Part shown: positions 30,456 through 35,969 of the stretch, in pieces
Layout of the letters: each line of letters begins with the position of its first letter
Numbering within the stretch: the first letter of the stretch is position 1
NCBI GenBank assembly: GCA_002359315.1
Contig: DEMS01000017.1
Span: 55,066 to 91,034 of the forward strand
Length of the DNA stretch: 35,969 nucleotides
Direction: 5' to 3'
Source of the DNA: Bacteroidetes bacterium UBA2664
GTDB taxonomy: Bacteria; Bacteroidota; Rhodothermia; Balneolales; Balneolaceae
Notes under the pieces: model-generated
What the model saw: only the letters and a program-made list of their open reading frames with translations
Told to the model about the DNA's origin: nothing
The model's database searches: none
Made by a program: the position numbers and the translations under genes

Positions 30456-31997
30456 ATGGTAATGAAAAAGTTTCACCTGTTCATATATCTCTTTGCCGGA
30501 CTCATCCTCTTTCAGGGGTGCGATCCGGGGACTTCAGCCAATGACAGCGGTGAAATTACAGCTTCGGAAGAGAGACAGTTTATATGGAATGGGCTCAATT
30601 TCTGGTACTACTGGCAGAAGAGTGTTCCGGAATTGGCTGATGAGAGAAAAGAGGATATTCCTTCGTTTAATCAGTTATTGAAAGGGCCGAGTAGTGATGA
30701 AGAGCTTTTTGACAGACTGATTTTAGATGAAGATAAGAATTCATGGTTTATTGAAAATTATGAAGAGCACGAAGCGGCACAGTTGGGTACTTCGAAGTCA
30801 TTTGGATTTCGTTTTGGCTTGATAGAAGAAAGAGGTGTTACCGGGCTGGGAACCGGAAATGTTTTTGGATATGTCCAATATATCATGCCGGATTCACCGG
30901 CAGATGCAGCCGGCCTCAAAAGAGGAGATGTATTTCGAGGAATTAATGGCGAAAATATTACCCTTAACAATTATGAGAATTTGTTAGACAATGATACCTA
31001 TAATTTAAGTATGGCTACTGTACGCAGAACAGAAAATTGGTATCAAATCGATGACTTAGATGAAACGGTTCTGGTGCAATCAGAAATCATCAATGAAAAC
31101 CCAATTCATACCTCCGAAATGTACTACTTTGGAGCAAAAACAGTCGGATATCTTCTCTACAACTCATTTCGATTCAACTACCATGAGGAGCTAAATGAAC
31201 GATTTGCTGAGTTCAAGGAGAACAATGTCGATGAACTGGTTTTGGACCTCCGATACAATGGTGGGGGCGCGTTAATAACCAGCGCGCTTTTGGCGAGTAT
31301 GATCTCCGGTGTTGATGCAAATTCAACATTTGCGGAGTTAAGATATAACGACAAAAGATCCTCAGTTGCACCAGAACCATTTACTTTTTATGAAAAAGTA
31401 CCGATCTATGATCAATCAGGATCATTTTTGAATGCCGATTCCGATGTAAATTCATTGGGGCTATCCAGAGTCTATATATTAGCCAGTGGGAGAACCGCCT
31501 CTGCAAGTGAAACACTAATCAATGGACTCAGGCCGTATGGTGTCGAAGTAATTGTAATTGGTACGGAGACCTTTGGGAAAGATGAAGGGTCTATTACTGT
31601 ATACGATGTGCCAAGTGCGATGTATTCACCCAGTAACAGTCAGGATAGATCTAAGATAAACCCAAATCATAAGCTGGCTATGCAGCCGATTGTCTTCAAG
31701 ATTTTTAATGCAGACGGTGAAGATTATCCGGACGGATTTCCCCCATCGCCCGGAACCACTGTTCAGCATGAGATTAACTATCTCGAAGGGGGGCTGCCCC
31801 CATTGGGCCACCCGGAAGAGCAACTATTTAAAACGGCACTCGGTAAAATAAACGGATCATTTTTTGCAAAAGATATAGCCGATGATGGAGTAGATCTATC
31901 GATGCATTTTATGGACAGTTCAGAATTAATTCCTTTCCATGATGATGTCTATCTGTTGCCGTCCGATTTGGATCGGATTTCAATAGACAAAAAGTAA
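30456..31997 (+). CDS. S41-family (C-terminal processing type) peptidase, lipoprotein
   Basis: A 513-residue peptidase with lipobox (I-L-F-Q-G-C, Cys22). Residues about 105-190 contain a PDZ domain (Y-I-M-P-D-S-P-A-D-A-A-G-L-K-R-G-D-V). The S41 core follows: V-G-Y-L-L-Y-N-S-F, L-V-L-D-L-R-Y-N-G-G-G, the catalytic serine within R-T-A-S-A-S-E (Ser349 or Ser351), and Lys375 in F-G-K-D-E-G. It probably degrades or trims envelope proteins at the membrane surface. ATG 30456 or ATG 30462 may start it. Confidence 0.9.
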   Translation: MVMKKFHLFIYLFAGLILFQGCDPGTSANDSGEITASEERQFIWNGLNFWYYWQKSVPELADERKEDIPSFNQLLKGPSSDEELFDRLILDEDKNSWFIENYEEHEAAQLGTSKSFGFRFGLIEERGVTGLGTGNVFGYVQYIMPDSPADAAGLKRGDVFRGINGENITLNNYENLLDNDTYNLSMATVRRTENWYQIDDLDETVLVQSEIINENPIHTSEMYYFGAKTVGYLLYNSFRFNYHEELNERFAEFKENNVDELVLDLRYNGGGALITSALLASMISGVDANSTFAELRYNDKRSSVAPEPFTFYEKVPIYDQSGSFLNADSDVNSLGLSRVYILASGRTASASETLINGLRPYGVEVIVIGTETFGKDEGSITVYDVPSAMYSPSNSQDRSKINPNHKLAMQPIVFKIFNADGEDYPDGFPPSPGTTVQHEINYLEGGLPPLGHPEEQLFKTALGKINGSFFAKDIADDGVDLSMHFMDSSELIPFHDDVYLLPSDLDRISIDKK

Positions 31998-32181
31998 TCA
32001 TTTCTCTGAACTGTGATTTTGGGTGGTAATTAGCCGATGTGATGTTGTAAAAAGTGAGATAATCATTCAGATGTATTTTTTCTGCCTATCAGATGTGATC
32101 ATAACATTACTATGCAATGACCGTTTCTAGTTCGTATATTTAAAGCTTCTGTAATTTTAGTTTTTCCATCCATAAACACAC

Positions 32182-33984
32182 ATGAAGAAGATTCGAAATT
32201 TTTGCATTATTGCTCACATTGATCACGGCAAATCCACACTCGCCGACCGGTTATTGGAGCGAACCGGGACTATTAGTGAGAGAGAGATGCAAGAGCAGGT
32301 ATTGGATGATATGGATCTGGAGAGAGAGCGTGGCATCACTATAAAGAGTCATGCCATCCGGATGGATTACAAGAGGCCGAATGGGGAAGTCTATACATTT
32401 AACCTGATCGATACTCCGGGACATGTTGATTTTGCCTATGAAGTTTCCAGGGCACTGAAGGCTTGTGAGGGTGCACTTCTTATTGTAGATGCTGCACAGG
32501 GTATTGAAGCTCAAACGATATCGAATCTCTACCAGGCGATAGAACAGGATCTGGAAATTATCCCGGTGATGAATAAAATTGACCTGCCGGGAGCGGATCC
32601 CGAAGGTGTTGGGCAGCAAATTATCGACTTGATTGGGTGTTCATTTGAAGATATTCTTCAGGTATCCGGTAAAACCGGCGCCGGTGTAAATGAGCTTCTG
32701 GAAGAGATCATCGAGAAAATTCCGCCGCCGAAACAAGAGGTAGATAAACCATTAAAGGCACTTATCTTTGACTCCATTTTCAATACCTATCGCGGATCTA
32801 TCGCATATGTGAGAGTGATCGAAGGCAGTTTGAAGAAAGGGGATCCAATCTATTTCATGGCCACTAAAAAAGAGTATTTTGCAGAAGAGATTGGGTATTT
32901 GAAATTAAAAAAAGAACCGACTGACGTCCTTGAAGCCGGTGAAGTAGGGTATGTAATCGGGAGTGTTAAATCTCTTCAGGATGCCAAGGTCGGTGATACA
33001 ATCACTCATCAAAAAAGGAGAGCAGATAAGGCCATTGAGGGATATAAAGATGTAAAACCAATGGTATTTAGCGGAATTTTTCCGACTCAGACGGAAGATT
33101 TTGAAGATTTGCGATCGGCCCTTGAAAAATTACAGTTGAATGATGCTTCTCTGACATATCAGCCGGAGACATCAAAAGCATTGGGTTTTGGATTCCGTGC
33201 CGGATTTTTGGGGATGTTGCATATGGAAATTATTCAGGAAAGGCTCGACCGTGAGTTTAATATCGATATCATCACTACAGTCCCGAATGTGCGGTATGAA
33301 CTGGATACGGAAGAAGGAAAACGCATCAAGGTGGATAATCCAAGTGAGATGCCGGATGCAGGGAAAGTGGATAAAGTATGGGAGCCATACATCAAAGCGA
33401 GTATTCTGACCCCGGCCGATTATATAGGCCCGATTATGGCGCTCTGCCAGGAGAGGAGGGGAGTCTATGTAAATCAACACTTTATGCAGAATAATCGTGT
33501 TGAGATCACCTATGAATTACCGATGGCAGAGGTAGTATTTGATTTTTATGATCGCTTAAAAAGCGGAACTCGCGGATATGCATCTCTTGATTATGAACTT
33601 CTTGAATACCGAGTTGGTGATTTGGTACGTTTAGATATCATGCTTAACGGAGAACCGGTAGATGCGCTCTCCAGTATTACACATCGCGATAAGGCTTATT
33701 ACCAGGGCCGTAAAGTATGTGCGAAATTAAAGGAACTTATCCCGCGACAGCAGTTTGAAGTAGCAGTACAGGCAGCGATCGGTTCCAGGGTAATTGCACG
33801 CGACACTGTAAGGGCATTGAGAAAAGATGTGACAGCAAAATGTTATGGTGGCGACATAACCCGTAAAAGGAAATTGATCGAAAAGCAGAAAGAAGGTAAA
33901 AAAAGAATGAAACAGGTAGGTACGGTTGAAATCCCACAAGAAGCTTTTCTGGCTGTTCTGTCTATGGATGAAGAAACAAAATAA
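32182..33984 (+). CDS. lepA: Elongation factor 4 (LepA)
   Basis: A 600-residue translational GTPase, the standard LepA length. GTPase motifs: A-H-I-D-H-G-K-S-T-L (G1), R-G-I-T-I-K-S (G2), D-T-P-G-H-V-D-F (G3), N-K-I-D-L-P (G4). The LepA-specific C-terminal domain is recognised by S-V-L and R-K-R-K-L-I-E-K-Q-K-E-G-K-K-R-M-K. It acts on the ribosome and is thought to help under stress or in assembly. The link to lepB downstream (with one gene in between) is a widely kept order. Confidence 0.98.
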   Translation: MKKIRNFCIIAHIDHGKSTLADRLLERTGTISEREMQEQVLDDMDLERERGITIKSHAIRMDYKRPNGEVYTFNLIDTPGHVDFAYEVSRALKACEGALLIVDAAQGIEAQTISNLYQAIEQDLEIIPVMNKIDLPGADPEGVGQQIIDLIGCSFEDILQVSGKTGAGVNELLEEIIEKIPPPKQEVDKPLKALIFDSIFNTYRGSIAYVRVIEGSLKKGDPIYFMATKKEYFAEEIGYLKLKKEPTDVLEAGEVGYVIGSVKSLQDAKVGDTITHQKRRADKAIEGYKDVKPMVFSGIFPTQTEDFEDLRSALEKLQLNDASLTYQPETSKALGFGFRAGFLGMLHMEIIQERLDREFNIDIITTVPNVRYELDTEEGKRIKVDNPSEMPDAGKVDKVWEPYIKASILTPADYIGPIMALCQERRGVYVNQHFMQNNRVEITYELPMAEVVFDFYDRLKSGTRGYASLDYELLEYRVGDLVRLDIMLNGEPVDALSSITHRDKAYYQGRKVCAKLKELIPRQQFEVAVQAAIGSRVIARDTVRALRKDVTAKCYGGDITRKRKLIEKQKEGKKRMKQVGTVEIPQEAFLAVLSMDEETK

Positions 33985-33995
33985 CCCCCAATATT

Positions 33996-34568
33996 ATGTT
34001 CATATTACGCAGGCTTTTATTTGTAACTATTTTTAGTATCGTTTGGATAACGGCAAATGCTCAATTTGCAGAACCGGAAATTCGCAAAGTTGAATTTTCT
34101 GAAAGGGCTGCATTTGAAGCACGATTCAGCTCAATCAATTGGACCGGACAAGGGCTCTACAATCCGACAACAATTGATAGAATCCCAACGATTGAGATCC
34201 GATCCCGGCTCCAGGCGGTATATGGAGAACCGACTCAAACCATTAAAGATTTAATCAACAACAATTTCAGGCCGGGCAAAGCGATTCAATTCGAATACTG
34301 GTTTATTATTGACGGAGAGATGCCTCTAATGGTCCTGGATTTGGATGGCCCTTTTGAAAATGGTTTGGTCTATGTGGGCGCAAGTCGATATATTGACCTG
34401 ATGCCACAGGTTAAACGAACTCTGAACCGACAGTTAATGGGTGATGAAGGATCTCCGGCCGAATATAGTGATTATTATTTTTCACCTGAAAGAGATCAGT
34501 GGTATCTTGTTCAGTTTGTAGACGGCGAATTCAAAAATGAGATGATTGACAGACCATCCTTTAGATAA
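33996..34568 (+). CDS. Secreted protein of unknown function between lepA and lepB
   Basis: A 190-residue protein with a signal peptide (L-L-F-V-T-I-F-S-I-V-W-I-T-A-N-A-Q, cleavage after A-Q). The mature part contains Y-W-F-I-I-D-G-E-M-P-L-M-V-L-D and ends in a basic F-R. I do not recognise the family; it is likely periplasmic. It starts 11 bp after lepA and ends 17 bp before lepB, so the three are co-transcribed. Confidence 0.82.
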   Translation: MFILRRLLFVTIFSIVWITANAQFAEPEIRKVEFSERAAFEARFSSINWTGQGLYNPTTIDRIPTIEIRSRLQAVYGEPTQTIKDLINNNFRPGKAIQFEYWFIIDGEMPLMVLDLDGPFENGLVYVGASRYIDLMPQVKRTLNRQLMGDEGSPAEYSDYYFSPERDQWYLVQFVDGEFKNEMIDRPSFR

Positions 34569-34585
34569 CTCAAATAACATCGGTA

Positions 34586-35674
34586 TTGAAGAAGAAAAAT
34601 AGCTCCAAAAAAGAAACGGTCGTATCCAAAAGACGAGCGCGGCAGATAGCAGAAAATGACACAGCAAAACATTGGGCAAAAGAATGGCTTGATGCATTGG
34701 TTTGGGCTTTTATCGCTGCCATCATATTGCGTACTTTTTTCTTCGGTGCCTATCGAATTCCAACCCCAAGTATGGAAAAAACTCTGTTAACAGGGGATTT
34801 TCTGATTGTCACCAAACTTGCATACGGCCCGCGGACACCGATGACGCTTTCGGTGCCTTTTACAGATATTTATACTCCAGGTGTGGATATCCCCTGGTTC
34901 AGGATTCCGGGTTATTCTGAAATTAAACGAAACGACATTGTCGTATTTAATTATCCGATTGACGTGGCACCGATATCTGTTAAAACAAATTATATCAAAA
35001 GGGCTGTCGGAATACCGGGAGATCGGATAGAAATTATTGATAAATTGCTTTATGTAAATGGCGAGGATGCCAATCAATTTGAGACATTGATGTACAATCA
35101 TCGGGTAGAATCCAGAGATCGAATCCGGCTCAGCCCTGCAAAAGTAAATGATGCCGGTGCGGCAATTTTACAAAGTAACAATAATACATACATCATGAAT
35201 ATGACAGCCGACGTTGCTGAGCAGATGAGTGATTGGCCTGAAATTGTAAGTGTTGAGAAATTTGTGTTGCCGGAAGATTATGAAACGTTTAACAGAAGAG
35301 GCTTTAACTTCTCAAGAGGATTTACCAACCACGATAATATGGTTGAATTTACAGTCCCATATAGCGGCATGGAGGTCGAACTATCGTCTGATAACTGGCA
35401 TATTTATCAGGATATCCTGGAAAGATATGAGAGAAACAGCGTGCAACGGGTAGGGGATACTTTCATAATCAATGGCGAGGAGACTAATCAATACACAATT
35501 CAGAAAGATTATTATTTCATGATGGGTGATAATCGCGATGACAGTGAGGATAGCCGCTATTGGGGTTTTGTCCCGGACGACCATGTAATTGGCAAAGCCG
35601 GTATCATCTATTTCTCCTGGGATGGAGAACGATTTTTACCACGATTTGAGAGATTGTTTAATTTGATCCACTAA
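34586..35674 (+). CDS. lepB: Signal peptidase I
   Basis: A 362-residue membrane-bound peptidase that removes Sec signal peptides. One membrane segment (W-A-F-I-A-A-I-I-L-R-T-F-F-F) precedes the catalytic serine Ser62 in I-P-T-P-S-M-E-K-T-L. The general base is Lys138 in Y-I-K-R-A-V-G-I-P-G-D-R, and box E is G-D-N-R-D-D-S-E-D-S-R-Y-W-G. At 362 residues it is longer than many signal peptidases; the insert between boxes D and E (about residues 155-300) is typical of Bacteroidota enzymes, from memory. The start is TTG 34586. Confidence 0.95.
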   Translation: MKKKNSSKKETVVSKRRARQIAENDTAKHWAKEWLDALVWAFIAAIILRTFFFGAYRIPTPSMEKTLLTGDFLIVTKLAYGPRTPMTLSVPFTDIYTPGVDIPWFRIPGYSEIKRNDIVVFNYPIDVAPISVKTNYIKRAVGIPGDRIEIIDKLLYVNGEDANQFETLMYNHRVESRDRIRLSPAKVNDAGAAILQSNNNTYIMNMTADVAEQMSDWPEIVSVEKFVLPEDYETFNRRGFNFSRGFTNHDNMVEFTVPYSGMEVELSSDNWHIYQDILERYERNSVQRVGDTFIINGEETNQYTIQKDYYFMMGDNRDDSEDSRYWGFVPDDHVIGKAGIIYFSWDGERFLPRFERLFNLIH

Positions 35675-35676
35675 AA

Positions 35677-35767
35677 GTGAAAAGTGAAAAGTGAAAAGTG
35701 AGAAGTGAAAAGTGAGAAGTGAGAAGTGAGAAGTGAGAAGTGAGAAGTGAGAAGTGAGAAGTGAAAA
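35677..35767. repeat. Heptamer microsatellite (GTGARAA) x13
   Basis: Exactly thirteen 7-bp units (GTGAAAA then mostly GTGAGAA) begin 2 bp after the lepB stop codon. It is the longest tract of this family in the window. Confidence 0.95.
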
Positions 35768-35969
35768 GGGCTCATTATTGTATTATCCTCATTCCCACTC
35801 GTTATCCCATTCCAACTCGTCATCCTGAATTTATTTCAGGATCTCCTTGAAGGCGTTTCTCTTGAAAGTAACTTACACTTCTCTGGAGACTTCAGCCCTT
35901 GAGATCCTGACCTTCGTGTCTGTTGCACAACGTTTTTTAGTTAAGGTAATATATGAATAATTCAGTCCT
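35768..35969. other. Gene-free end of window with ATCCTGAA hairpin element
   Basis: No gene is seen. ATCCTGAA (35822-35829) pairs with TTCAGGAT (35835-35842), and a second GAGATCCTGA occurs near 35898. This resembles a dispersed 'TCATCCTGAA...TTCAGGAT' intergenic element common in Bacteroidota-like genomes; only this copy is in the window. Confidence 0.55.

Overview
The window looks like a chromosome segment of a Bacteroidota-type bacterium, most likely Balneolota (Balneola / Gracilimonas / Rhodohalobacter-like). This is inferred from the gene families, lipobox lipoproteins, weak or absent Shine-Dalgarno sequences, use of GTG/TTG starts, and intergenic microsatellites; no 16S gene is present to prove it.

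Layout. (1) 1-4.7 kb: a cell-surface pair, a lipoprotein with five InlB-like repeats and a C-terminal ice-binding-like (DUF3494) domain, then an OmpA-family outer-membrane protein, closed by a strong terminator. (2) 4.7-9.04 kb: a DUF3127 OB-fold-like protein on the minus strand, an Nramp-related metal transporter with no ordinary start codon, and an AbgT-family transporter, separated by repeat-rich gaps. (3) 9.28-20.87 kb: a plus-strand array that I read as integron gene cassettes without an integrase in the window. Six attC-like sites lie at 11287-11375, 13178-13266, 17399-17533, 18155-18242, 18941-19030 and 20760-20869, all in the same orientation. Most have inverse core sites, a stem between the two halves and one-base bulges at corresponding positions. 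Cassettes carry a dGTPase plus nucleotidyltransferase pair, a three-gene unit with a sigma-factor-like protein, a larger block (thioredoxin-like protein, secreted protein, MarR regulator, tRNA-Cys, yggS, glutamine amidotransferase, thiD), two toxin-antitoxin modules, and an antitoxin whose toxin is cut short and fused to a GC-rich outer-membrane protein gene. (4) 20.96-29.5 kb: the histidine operon on the minus strand (hisG-D-C-B-H-A-F-E), interrupted by a serpin lipoprotein gene in the opposite direction. A 24-codon leader ORF with eight His codons and an attenuator-like hairpin precedes hisG. (5) 29.7-35.7 kb: a small thiamine-binding-like protein, a small lipoprotein, an S41 peptidase lipoprotein, lepA, a secreted protein of unknown function and lepB.

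How the parts work together. The flanks are ordinary housekeeping and envelope genes. The accessory interest is in the cassette island: a candidate phage-defence pair, stabilising toxin-antitoxin cassettes, and a MarR-controlled thiol-type unit with a visible promoter and operator. The island ends fit the integrase crossover point: an orphan TTATAC half-core on the left and an attC body ending at ...AACCG on the right. This suggests insertion at a non-attI site. The his leader suggests classical ribosome-mediated attenuation.

Family assignments rest on reading motifs by eye; no database search was run.
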